Position numbers and translations under genes: made by a program. This document shows positions 1 through 10,300 of a DNA stretch of 64,000 nucleotides, piece after piece. The notes under the pieces were generated by a model. That model worked only from the letters and a program-made list of their open reading frames with translations. It made no database searches and was not told the origin of the DNA. Position 1 is the first letter of the stretch, and every line of letters starts with the position of its first letter. The DNA comes from Hydrangea macrophylla (taxonomy: Eukaryota > Streptophyta > Magnoliopsida > Cornales > Hydrangeaceae), in the NCBI GenBank assembly GCA_033977485.1, contig CM066988.1, positions 31,740,001-31,804,000 of the forward strand, given 5' to 3'.

Positions 1-2528
1 ACCATAGGTTCCTTTTCTGTTTCTATCTCCATCACCATAGGTAGAACTGGTATCTCTTCACACCTCTGCTCCCCCTGAAGAGATACCTGAGGGGCAATGA
101 AGTAGGACTGGGACTCATTAAATGTGACATCCATAGTTACAAACCATTTCCTAGACGGAGGATGATAGCACTTGTAACCTTTTTGAGTGGGGGAATAACC
201 GACAAACACACACTTAACAGCACGAGGGTCTAATTTCCCACGGGTTGGACTGTGATTGTGAACAAAGCAAACACAACCAAATACACGAGGAGGTATAGAG
301 GAAGAAAAAGAAGAGTGAGAAAGAACCTGAAGAGGTGTTTTCTGATCCAATACACGGGTAGGTAGGCGATTGATAAGGTAAGCTGCGGTTAACACTGCCT
401 CTCCCCAATAAGAACGAGAGGCTTGAGCCTGGAAAAGCAAGGACCGAGCTACATCTAAAAGGTGACGATTCTTACGCTCGGCTACACCATTTTGTTGTGG
501 GGTGTCAGTACAAGAAGTCTGGTGAATAATACCATGAGAGCTGAAATATTGACCTAAACCTGAATCAATGTACTCACCCCCATTGTCAGACCTTAAGACT
601 TTCACAACTGCCCCAAACTGGGTACACACCATTTTATGGAAACTTTGAAATATAGAAAAAACTTCCCGTTTTTCCTTCATCATATACAACCATGTAGTAC
701 GAGAACAATCATCTATAAAAGATACAAACCATCTATGACCCTTTAAGGACACAGTACGGGAAGGACCCCAAACATCATAATGTATTAAAGCAAAAGGGAC
801 AGAACTTTTATTATTGCTGGGAGCATAAGATGCCCGAAAATGTTTACCAAGTTCACATGCATCACAGGAAAACTTGAAATTTGAAATATTATTATTCGTA
901 ACCAAAGAAGGAAACATATGTTTAAGTAGAGACAATGATGGATGTCCTAATCTCCTATGCCAAAGGACCAAATCTTCAGCTTTATTCTTCAAACCGACAG
1001 AATTATTAGCAACCTTCTCCTTATTAGCAACATTCTCCTCCTCATCTAGATTCTGCTCTCCCTCATCCAGAATATACAGCCCCTGCATCTCTCTACCACT
1101 GCCAATCACCCTCTTCGTGATTAGATCCTGAAAGACACAATGAGAGGGAAAGAAGGTTACAAAACAATTTAAATCTTGAGTAATACGACTCAAGGATAAA
1201 AGATTATGAGAGAAACTAGGAATATGTAAAACTGAGTTCAGGGAGAGAGAAGGAGTGACACGAATAAGACCTTTCCCCGAGACAGAGGAAAAGGTACCAT
1301 CAGCAATTCTAACTTTGTCCTGACCTGAACTGGGCTTATAATCACAAAAAAGGTCAGAAGAACGAGACATATGATCAGAAGCACCTGAATCTATAATCCA
1401 ATGAGATGAGGAAAGAGAGAGGAAAGCTCTTGCGGGTGCGACAATATTACCTGATTGTGCAAAAGAAGATGAGGTACTAGCAGCTGATGATGAAGAACAC
1501 CTGGACATCAAGTTCCTTATAGTGTCAAGCTCAGCAGGAGATAAAGGGTTCATATTAGTAGTTGGAGCAGTCTCAACACTAGCTGGGGTCTCAATATCAG
1601 TAGTAGTATGATGGGCACGAGAACCATTTCCCCTGCCTCCTCGACCCCCACGGCCTCCACCACGACCGCCTCCACGACCCCCACGTCCACCGGAGGGGCG
1701 TCCATGGAGACTCCAACAATTAGCTCGAGTATGATGAGGCCGATTACAATAATCACAAATCACAACAGGCCGGTCAGAGGGAGTACTCGGCTGGATCCCC
1801 TCTCTAGGTGGAACAGAAAGTAGAGCTGAACGCTCAGTGGATGCAGGCGGAAGCATAACAGAACGTCGACTCTCCTCGTTCTGAACATAAGCAAAGGCCT
1901 CCTGAAGGGGAGGGAGAACATCCATCCCAAGAACCCGACTACGAACAGCATCATAATCGGGATGAAGCCCTTGAAGAAACTTGAAGACCCGTTGTTTCTC
2001 AAGTAGCTTCCGGTACTCCTCTGCATCGGTGGCACAAACGGGCTGAAAGGATTGTAGATGATCTACTCTGTCCCAACTAGTAGTAAGGAAGGTATAGTAT
2101 TGGGTGACTGTCAGTTCACCCTGCTCTGAACGGTCGATAGAACGGATAAGCTCAAACTCCTGAGCATAATTCCCCCTCCGAGAAAAAGTGGAAGCAACAG
2201 TGTCCCAAATAGCCCTAGCTGTCTTCATCCGATAAAAACTCTCACCAATCTCAGAGACCATGGAATTGATGAGCCAAGACATAATAATAGAGTTCTCAAT
2301 CTCCCACTTGTCATAACCCGGATCTGTAGTGGGAGGGGCAACAATACGCCCATCAAGATGACCCATCTTCCCGCGTGCCTTCAAATAAAGTTCTACCGCC
2401 TGTGACCATTTCAAGTAATTTTGGCCATTGAATGGGACGGTAGTAATTTTTAGATTGGGATCCAAGGGGGAAACCACAGTCTGAACTGTGGTGGAACCTG
2501 TAGCCACTGGCTTCTCAAAGTCAGACAT
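1..2528 (-). CDS. Ty1/copia gag-pol polyprotein, N-terminal 842 codons (open, partial)
   Basis: I translated the frame line by line from the ATG at 2528 to the edge and found no stop. Order: copia gag (UBN2-like, with FNGQNYLKWSQAVELYL near residue 30), a Gly/Arg-rich stretch, a CCHC zinc knuckle (CDYCNRPHHTRANC, about residue 265), the aspartic protease motif DSGASDHM (about residue 380), the GAG-pre-integrase segment (LWHRRLGHPS), and the integrase core with D in HYDVWGP, D in LRSDNGGEY and E in QNGVAERKNRHLLD. The frame then continues through the conserved region RVFGCVCFVHNH. Reverse transcriptase and RNase H would lie beyond the left edge. The start is chosen because MSDFEKP is the first ATG after the primer site that keeps the whole gag in frame. 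All catalytic residues visible here are intact, so this copy could be competent; that is inference, since the 3' half is not seen. Confidence 0.93.
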   Translation of the reverse strand, partial: MSDFEKPVATGSTTVQTVVSPLDPNLKITTVPFNGQNYLKWSQAVELYLKARGKMGHLDGRIVAPPTTDPGYDKWEIENSIIMSWLINSMVSEIGESFYRMKTARAIWDTVASTFSRRGNYAQEFELIRSIDRSEQGELTVTQYYTFLTTSWDRVDHLQSFQPVCATDAEEYRKLLEKQRVFKFLQGLHPDYDAVRSRVLGMDVLPPLQEAFAYVQNEESRRSVMLPPASTERSALLSVPPREGIQPSTPSDRPVVICDYCNRPHHTRANCWSLHGRPSGGRGGRGGGRGGGRGGRGGRGNGSRAHHTTTDIETPASVETAPTTNMNPLSPAELDTIRNLMSRCSSSSAASTSSSFAQSGNIVAPARAFLSLSSSHWIIDSGASDHMSRSSDLFCDYKPSSGQDKVRIADGTFSSVSGKGLIRVTPSLSLNSVLHIPSFSHNLLSLSRITQDLNCFVTFFPSHCVFQDLITKRVIGSGREMQGLYILDEGEQNLDEEENVANKEKVANNSVGLKNKAEDLVLWHRRLGHPSLSLLKHMFPSLVTNNNISNFKFSCDACELGKHFRASYAPSNNKSSVPFALIHYDVWGPSRTVSLKGHRWFVSFIDDCSRTTWLYMMKEKREVFSIFQSFHKMVCTQFGAVVKVLRSDNGGEYIDSGLGQYFSSHGIIHQTSCTDTPQQNGVAERKNRHLLDVARSLLFQAQASRSYWGEAVLTAAYLINRLPTRVLDQKTPLQVLSHSSFSSSIPPRVFGCVCFVHNHSPTRGKLDPRAVKCVFVGYSPTQKGYKCYHPPSRKWFVTMDVTFNESQSYFIAPQVSLQGEQRCEEIPVLPMVMEIETEKEPM

Positions 2529-2804
2529 AGTTCCAGATAACAAATGGAAAACCCACAACAAGACGAAGGAAAACAAGGGAAGTTGGGTGTTTGTAGACCA
2601 ACTAGGTCAAGTTAATGGTCCATATAGGGACCTAAAAAACTGCTGGAACTGAAACTTCAATCAATACAGTGGATTGTATGGTGGTGAGTAAGATTCAGAG
2701 GCTAAAAAAGGTTGGGTAGATCTCGGGGATGATCTACTATGGCATGAACACTGTCGGCTGGACTTTGGGTAGGGTTATGGTGGTGTGCGCAAGGGTTAGT
2801 GGAG

Positions 2805-2960
2805 CATAGGGGTTCGGCGCAGGCAGGAGGGGCCTTAGGAGGCTGCGGCGCAGGCTGGGAGCCTGGGTAGGCTTCGGCGCAGGCAGGGGAGGCCTTGGTA
2901 GGCTGCGGCCAAGGGCTGGGTGGGCTAGGGTTGAAGGCGCAGGGTTGGGTGGTCCAGCGG
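2805..2960. repeat. GC-rich degenerate tandem repeat in the copia leader
   Basis: Variants of ggcgcaggc / aggctgcgg / ggcctt(a/g)gga recur four to five times in the untranslated leader between the primer site and the gag start. The repeat is imperfect and has no clear coding capacity. Confidence 0.6.
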
Positions 2961-3002
2961 TGGAGATTGGTGGTGGTGGATGGTGGTGGATCTGTTCAGA
3001 TT

Positions 3003-3015
3003 GGCTTTGATACCA
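3003..3015 (-). other. Primer binding site, initiator-tRNA-Met type
   Basis: The minus strand reads TGGTATCAAAGCC immediately after the LTR, one mismatch from the usual TGGTATCAGAGCC complementary to the 3' end of plant initiator tRNA-Met. Confidence 0.85.
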
Positions 3016-3170
3016 TGTTAGAACACATTATTTGTGGTAAAGCTTAGGGTTCAACAAATTGTCTTACCCCTTTTATATATAAACAAGGTTAAAGGAAAAA
3101 GTTATTACAATATGACCCACACTGAAATAACAAAATAACAAGAAACATAAAAATTACTCTAACTCTAACA
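3016..3170 (-). repeat. 5' LTR (155 bp) of the left-edge copia element
   Basis: Bounded by TGTTAGA at 3016 and TCTAACA at 3170, a perfect inverted terminal pair. It directly abuts the primer binding site on the internal side. The plus-strand text 'cttttatatataaac' near 3070 gives a TATA-like motif. Short for a copia LTR but within the known range. Confidence 0.85.
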
Positions 3171-4130
3171 GATACTTGGACAAGTGTTTGAGATATGAGT
3201 TCTAAACTTCTGGTTTGATACATACCCAAAAACACGTTAGCTACGTGTATAATAGCATATTATACTGTCTAACTATATTCCTTTCCCCACAAAGTTCATG
3301 TTAAAATCTTATTGTTAAATAAAAAAACCATTATGTATTAGAAATAGTAGAGAAATAGAGATTTATTAGTGTGTCCAAATATCCTTAGATTCAAGAAGTT
3401 GGGAAGTCCGACGCTTAGACACGTACCCACACCTGATACTTGAATCTTAGTCCACGTGACATAGGAAATAATACCGTCCTAATCAATCATGCACATAATA
3501 CTTCAGATTGAATAAAATGGTTTCAATTTGTAAATCCCCTCCAGTACGATGTTAATTTAACTTCACAGCACCAGCCTTAATTACTCATGAACCCAACTCA
3601 GCAGCAGTGCTGCTCAAGACTCTCCGTTTGAGGCGTTTATGGCAATTATGTTTTCACTCGGCTTGTCAGGCTAGGGAAAAAACAAACAAGCTAAACTTCA
3701 TTGCTACTAAGTGGCTTATAAATTTACCACTAAGAAAGGTGGTCTAGTGGCACTTGGCTTACTACCAAGTGGTTTGGTGGCTAGTAGTTATTGTTTGAAT
3801 TTGAATTCCTTAGAGGGAATCCCGAATCACTCAGGATTATTGCTAGGCCCCCTGCTGGGTGACCGCTAATACCTTTGGTGGGGCTGGGTCGGGTTATGGC
3901 CATACCGACTGAGGCAGCGCCTACCGGCCCTGCTTTGCAATCAGCCCAAGGCCCTCCTATCATTGGTTCCATGTGGCTGGCAGGTCATGCCCAGGTAGGG
4001 ATCGCCACTTCCGGTCACCCCCTCCTACCTTTTTCACCAGGTAAAAACGTAGCTTCTAAAGTTGTCAGTAGTACAGATACAAATTTAGTAAACTTCACCA
4101 AGTTCAAAGTATCATTTTCCTAGCGGCATG
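3171..4130. other. Intronic sequence; possible SINE-like segment at about 3725-4080
   Basis: Part of the large AAE14 intron left of exon 7. No coding exon was recognised. At 3737 'gtggtctagtggc' resembles a pol III A box, and about 60 bases later 'tttgaatttgaattcc' loosely resembles a B box, followed by a GC-richer body. That is the layout of a tRNA-derived SINE, but no poly-A tail or target duplication is clear, so the call is weak. Confidence 0.25.
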
Positions 4131-4227
4131 ACTTTAAAATACTCATTTTAGAGGTTGGGAAGGCACTACTCATTTAAAGTTTTATGCTTAGATTTCATAA
4201 ATACGTTGCTGACAACACTATTTATGC

Positions 4228-4625
4228 TAAGTTTGGTAGGTAGATGGAAAAGTGGAAGGAAGGAATGGAGGTGGGAGGGAAGAGGTATCCTGAGGGAAAG
4301 GAAGGGGTCTTCCCTCCTTTTGTTGGTTAAATCAGATAAAAAAAGATGGACATTATGCAGTAATATGTAGTTACTGTTTTTACACTTCCATAACAAAAGT
4401 ATGATTTATTGTTGAGGACCAAAAAGTCAAAAGTTAGGTAAAATTCTTGCCGACCCCCCCACCCATGCACTTTCGAACGGGATGAGAAAATGGAGGGGCA
4501 ACAGTATGCCTTTTCCCTCTACTCTTTCCTTCCCTCCCACAGCGGTTTTGCTCCACTTCACTCCCCTCTTCCCTCCCCACCCCATTTCCTTGCCTCTCTC
4601 GTACTTCCATACCAAACATAGTGTA
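4228..4625. mobile_element. Fold-back MITE with purine/pyrimidine arms
   Basis: The left end (tttggtaggtagatgg followed by a GGAAGGAATGGAGGTGGGAGG-type purine run) is matched by the reverse complement of the right end (tttggtatggaagt followed by GGGGTGGGGAGGGAAGAGG). The arms are imperfect and flank an AT-rich centre. No coding capacity. It resembles four further elements in the introns of the same gene (7236, 7990, 8553 and 10860). Confidence 0.55.
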
Positions 4626-4841
4626 ACATTAATTGTTGCACTCCATAACCCAACATTCACATTCACTGGTTTTCCTTTATACATACCTTTGCGTTTATGT
4701 TAGACACCAAATCTATTTTTATTTTGGCCATCAGAAGTTATTAGTCCTTGATATTTCTGCCAAAAACGCATGAAAATAACAGAAGAAATTCATCGTAAAA
4801 CAGAATGAGCTAAAACATCCAGTAGGAGTATCGAAACCCAC

Positions 4842-4969
4842 CATAAGCTGAAAGAAGTTTAGCTCTCGGGAAAATTTCTGTCACCTCCTTGATAACATCA
4901 ACTGAAAGACCCCCGCCTCCATTTAAAATCTTCTTCACTGTTTTCATCCCCTTCCATGTTTCCTTTGCC
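4842..4969 (-). CDS. AAE14: AAE14 exon 7 (last exon in the window)
   Basis: Acceptor CTTTTACAG, donor TATG|GTGGGT. Encodes KETWKGMKTVKKILNGGGGL, then EIFPRAKLLSAYG. It ends 1 nt into a codon; exon 8 is not in the window. Confidence 0.87.
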
Positions 4970-7299
4970 CTGTAAAAGCTTTCAATACTTGAACATAAAT
5001 AAGTAGATAGATATTGTGGTTGCACAGTGAGGAACGGCGATACAGGGTATGTAGCTATCTGCAATATACAGGCTGGGTTTTTAAGTAGAGACACACTTAA
5101 CATTTGACAGTCAATATCATTTAAATCTTTAATTTATTAGAGTGGAAAAAAATGAAGGAGAATTTTCTGTTATTCTTTATTCATTCTATGGAATCCATAC
5201 ACATAGAAGATAACAATGAAAGGAAAGAAAATAGAAGAAAGGAAATAAGAAAGAAATGAAATAAAATCAATCTAATCCTAGAATCCTGGGATAGAATTTT
5301 GACTGAAATTCTATCCACGAAATCTTATCTCTAACACTCCCCCGCAAGTTGAGTCACGGAAACTTGATGAAGCGAGCATCTTGAACTTGGGACTTTGGAT
5401 GATCCTACCATATGTCGAACAGCCATAACCAAGAAGCGTAGAAGTTCCAGTAGAAGCGAAACAATCCCTTGACAAATTGCCTGGACATCACAGTGCAATA
5501 AAACGAACAAGGCCACCAAAAACCATGGTAGAGCTAATCAACTAGAACCGACGAATGGAAGATTGCCTGCTCTGTTGTTAAAGGCGCGCCGCAAGGCGCA
5601 GGCGGACGCAAGGCATGAGCCTCCCTGGCGTAGTGAATGCAACTGGGCGCAGTCGAGGCGTGCCTAGGCGCAGGGCTTCTGAGGCGCGCGCCTCATTTCT
5701 GCGAGGTCTAACTACTATTTTTACCCCCAAATCAATTCGGGTGGGGGGGGGGGGGGGGGGGGAGAAGAAGAAAGGAAAGCGTCTCGCGAGCCCTAGACCA
5801 GAATTGAAGAAGCCACAACCAGGTATCCTCTTTCATCATCTTCTTCTTCACTGTTCTTCTTCTTCTTTGCGATTTACTTCGCAACTCCTTTTTCTTCTTC
5901 TTCTTCTTCTTCTACTTCTTCCTCAAGTCTGCAAAGACAAACAAAGTCAGTCTTTTTTTTTCTTTTTCTTTTTCTTTTTTCCTTTATAGTTGTAACTTGT
6001 TTCAGCTTCTTTTTTTGTGTGTTCTTTCTTTCTTCTTTCTTTTTTAATTTTTTTTTTCTGTTCCTTCTTATTTTTTTGTTCTGTTCTGTTCTTTTTTTTT
6101 TCTTTCTTTGGTTCTGTTCTTGACTTCTTTCTTTTCTTTTCTTTTTTTGGCTCTGTTCTTTCTTTCTTTTTTCTTTGGTTCTTTTACATTTAAATAAATC
6201 ATAAATGGACAGTGGTGCTAGTATAAGCTCAAAGCAAGATCCGGCATACAAGTATGCTTATAGGCCAAAGTGTTCATTATTGATGATTTAATCTCTTTAA
6301 CTTGTATATAATAATATAAAATCAGATTATAATCATCTGAAATCATATTTTAGATAAGTTATTTACATGTAAAATCATGTATAAAAAATAATGTAAAAGT
6401 AGGCCTCTCTTCGCTCGGGCGCGCGCCTCAGATTGCGCCTCGCATCTAGACTCCAAGGGACTTTTGCGCCTCAGTACGCCTTGCGCCTTAAATAACCTTG
6501 ATTGCCCGGACACTCGGTGCAATAAAAGGGGTCATGTCTGCCAATAAACACGGCAGAACAAATGAACCAGCCAGCGCATACATGTTCAAGCCCATCAAGA
6601 GAGCTCACAAAGGGGCTGCACACTTCAACTCCCCCCGCAAATGGATGGCCAAGGGCTGGACAAGGCTTGAAAGGGTTGGCCGATCCCATAGGGGCTAGCC
6701 GATGTTTAATGGTGGTTGAATCTGAAAGTAGCAGAAGGAGCGGGGTTTATTTGAAAAAAAAAAGGGGAACAAACGAAGGGCGCACAACAGCAACCCAAGT
6801 AAATTAATGAAGAATAGAAGATGATAGGGGCCAGGCGGGCAGCGATCCGCCACCCGCCGATGGAGCTTGAAGATCTCTGGCTCTGATACCAAGTGGAAAA
6901 AGATGAAGAAGAATTTTCTGATATTCTTTATTCATTATATGCAGTCCATTATATACACATCCAAGATAACAATAGAAGGAAAGAAAATAGAAGAAAGGAA
7001 ATAAGAAAGAAAGGAAATAAAATCAATCTAATCCTAGAATCATGGGATAGAATTTTGAATGAAATTCTATCCACGAAATCTTCTCTAACAGTTAGCATTC
7101 ACTTGCAGTACTCTTATAGGAACATAACAATAGTTAGAGAGAAACATGAGCTTCGTCAGCTTCATTGACACATTTATAATTCTTGCATCAAGTTTGATTG
7201 GAGCAGTTGTTTAGGCAAATGGTTCATACACTCACCTCAAAGCTCTGTTTGGTTTGCGGATTTAATGAAAGGCAAGAAGAAAGAAAAAGAAAAAAACAA

Positions 7300-7343
<44 letters not shown>

Positions 7344-10300
7344 TTGTTTGGAAAGGAAATCAAGAAGAAAAATCTCCATGCTTAAATGACATTTAGTATT
7401 AAAAACTTATAAAATACAGTATAAACTCAAAAAATGTGGAAGTTGAGTAACTCAAAAAGATTCAACTACTTTTAACCAATTATTTCCCTTCCTGTTTTGG
7501 TTATTTTTACCTATTTCCTATTTTACGTAGTACTTTTTTCTCCTTTCCCTCACCAAGTCCATGCACCATACAGAGGGTAACGCAAATTATCCACAAATGT
7601 TAGTTCTCCATGTAGAATGGGTTTTTCAGTTTACCTGACTACAGATACTAAATCAGCCATTATTGTTGGGACGGTAATAAAGGAAGTGACGCGATGTTGA
7701 GCTATGGCTTCAACGGCTGCGTCAGCTTCAAACTTGGGCATCAAGACATGACAACCTCCTACCATTAGCATGGTCATGGCTGATGATATCCCACCAATGT
7801 GACATAATGGAGCAGTGTGCAAATAAACCTGAAGGTAATATTGATTACTAGACAACTAGAAGTTATGTCAAACATGGTTGCCATATGCAAATATCCATCA
7901 TTTTCCGCATTAGTTGAAATTTCAACTATTTAAGCTTTGTGATTTGTGGATTTTTCTGAGGAAAGAGAAAGAAAATGACAGAAATTATGTTTCTTTGTTT
8001 GGTTACCTTACCATAAGAGGGCAAAGAAAATATGTGGGAAAGAAGAAGAAATTTTTAGTTGTACTTGTTATTTCTTTAGTTTATGATACTCCAACTACCT
8101 TCTAGAAATACTTAATTTTGATTTTGTTTCACAATATAGGAAACAAAAAGGAAAATGGTTTCTTTTTTTCAAAAAAAATATTTGAAAAAAAAAAAAAAAA
8201 AGTCAACCCACCCATTTTTCTTTCTTTTCCTTCAGAAAATACATGAACCACATCAAACAATAGGATTGTACAAAGTAGGAATAGGAGAAAAAGTTAATGA
8301 GGTAAAACATACATCATCCTCACCATAGCCAACAATTGCTATTTTTGCCAGTGATTGCACGATCAAAGCTGCATGGCTTATAGTAACTCCCTTGGGTTTT
8401 CCGGTGGTTCCTATAGCCCAAAAAACCAATAAGATAAAAACTGCACGATCAAAACTGAATATCTCTTCCGTATGCATTTTTATACACTTGTCAAGGTGAG
8501 TAATCATATGAATCCAAATTGGCTACTGGTTTCGATAACCTCTGTTTCTTAAGGCTGTGTTTGTTTCATGGTATTAAAGAGGAAACAATAGAAAATTCTA
8601 TGTAAAACATTTTCTTTGCTTGGTTAATAAAGCAAAATGCAAGAAAATATGATGAAGATAAAACTGAAAATTTTGAATTTTTTTAGAGTCACTTCCCTTC
8701 CTCTAGTTCATGAGTTACCGCTACATTCTGAAAATTACTAATCTCTAATATCATATTAAAAAATATCGAGCAAATCACTAGGGAAACATAAATACAGCTT
8801 TAAGAAAAGGAAACTTCCTTCATTGGAGATGGAAACTGAAACAGCATTTGACATTAGAAGATGAAAAAAGAAAGAATGGAGTCTTCCGGCAGGAGGGCTC
8901 ACTTACCTAAAGATGAAATCGAAAACTATCAATCATGATTGTTGGAATTAAGAGGATATTATGGGATTTTTTATTATATTATTTTAGGTCATGTTGACCA
9001 TAGTTATTTGGTATTTATTGTCTCTTATTTTCTTTCCTTTCTTTGACTACCTTTGTAACCTATATAAACATTGGGAGTGTAAATAAGATTTTTATCTTTT
9101 CCCAAATTAGTCAAGTTGATTTGGTCTCCATTCCTCGTTCTGTTCATGAGGCCCTCCAAGATCCTAAGTGGGTGGCTGTTATGAAAACAGAAATGGATGC
9201 TCTTCAGGGCAATCAGACATGGGAGCTTGTTACTCTTCCAGCGCATGAGCGCACGGTTGGTTGTAAATGGGTCTTTAGCCTGAAATATTTGGCAGATGGG
9301 ACTATTGATCGATATAAGGCTTGATTGGTCGATAAGGGTTTTACTCAGGTCCCTAGTAACGATTTTGGTGCCACTTTTGCCCCTATGGCTAAGTTAACTA
9401 CTGTACGTCTTCTGGTTTCGTTAGCTGCCTCTTATTCTTAGCCTCTTCATCAACTTGATGTTAAAAACGCTTTCCTTAATGGTGATTATCTGAGACGATT
9501 TACAATTTTATATGGATCATCCACCGGGTTTTCGGGCTCAGGGGGAGTGTTCTGGGAAGGTTTGTCACCTCCGAAAGTCTCTCTATGGCCTGAAGCAATC
9601 TCCTCATGCCTGGTTTAGTCGCTTTAGTGATGTGATTCTCAGTATGGGATTTATTCGGTGCCATTCAGATCACACTTGTTTTATCCGTTGCCAGTCTCAG
9701 GGGAGGTGTATTATTATCTTATTGTATGTTGATGATATTATTATTACTGGTGATGATGCATCTAGCATCACTCAAGTGAAGCGTGATCTTGGTATGTCGT
9801 TTGATGTTAAGGATTTGGGCCCTCTTCGTTACTTTCTAGGTATTGAGGTTGCTAGGTCTCGCCAAGGTATCTCTTTATCCCAAAGAAAGTATTCTCTAGA
9901 TCTTCTTCAGGACACAGGTATGCTTGGGTGTAGGCCTGCCTCTTCTCCTATGGACCCAAACCTTAAGGTAAGTGCTGAGATGGGAGAGCTATTACCAGAT
10001 CCTTCAGTATATCAGTGTCTTGTGGGACATCTCATCTATCTAAGACCAGATCTTACTTTTGTTGTCAATGTTGTGAGCCAATTTATGCATTCACCACGTA
10101 CTTCTCATTTGGATGTTGTCTTCCATATCCTTCGGTACTTCAAGACATGTCTTGGTCTTGGGCTTTTCTTTACAGCAGGTGCACAGTCAAGTCTTTCCTG
10201 CTTTACAGACGCGGATTATGCAGGCTCTAGGACTGATAGGGGTTCTACCTCTGGTTTATGTACCTTCCGTGGCAGTCAACTCATATCTTGGAAGAGTAAG

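Larger units (their letters stand above)
1..3170 (-). mobile_element. Ty1/copia LTR retrotransposon, 5' part (runs off left edge)
   Basis: On the minus strand the order is 5' LTR (3016-3170), primer binding site (3003-3015), a GC-rich leader of about 480 bp, then a single open gag-pol frame that reaches the window edge. The LTR has inverted ends TGTTAGA...TCTAACA. The base 3' to the LTR starts a possible 5-bp duplication (gatac, 3171-3175); its partner is outside the window. The element lies in an intron of the AAE14 gene, in the same orientation as the gene. The long unbroken frame suggests a fairly recent insertion. LTR divergence cannot be measured because only one LTR is present. Confidence 0.93.
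5141..7090 (-). mobile_element. Non-autonomous copia-like LTR element (TRIM/LARD type)
   Basis: Two similar LTRs (5141-5336 and 6892-7090) flank about 1.55 kb with no retroelement protein. A perfect initiator-Met primer site lies inside the right LTR, and a polypurine tract (minus strand GCGGGGGAGTG) abuts the left one, so the element reads on the minus strand. The flanks attag / gttag match at 4 of 5 positions. The inside holds a second, GCGCC-rich repeat (5577-6505) and a duplicated short segment (ttgcc(t/c)ggaca...gtgcaataaaa at about 5477 and 6502). It sits in AAE14 intron 6. Confidence 0.78.

Noticed and set aside
5874..6251. Lys/Arg-rich 125-codon minus-strand frame
   Set aside because: Produced by a TTC/TTTC-rich simple sequence; no homology, and it lies inside a non-coding mobile element.
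7301..7341. G run treated as a gene-regulatory quadruplex
   Set aside because: Only the homopolymer itself is visible. It lies inside a MITE, and nothing ties it to regulation, so it is listed as a repeat only.
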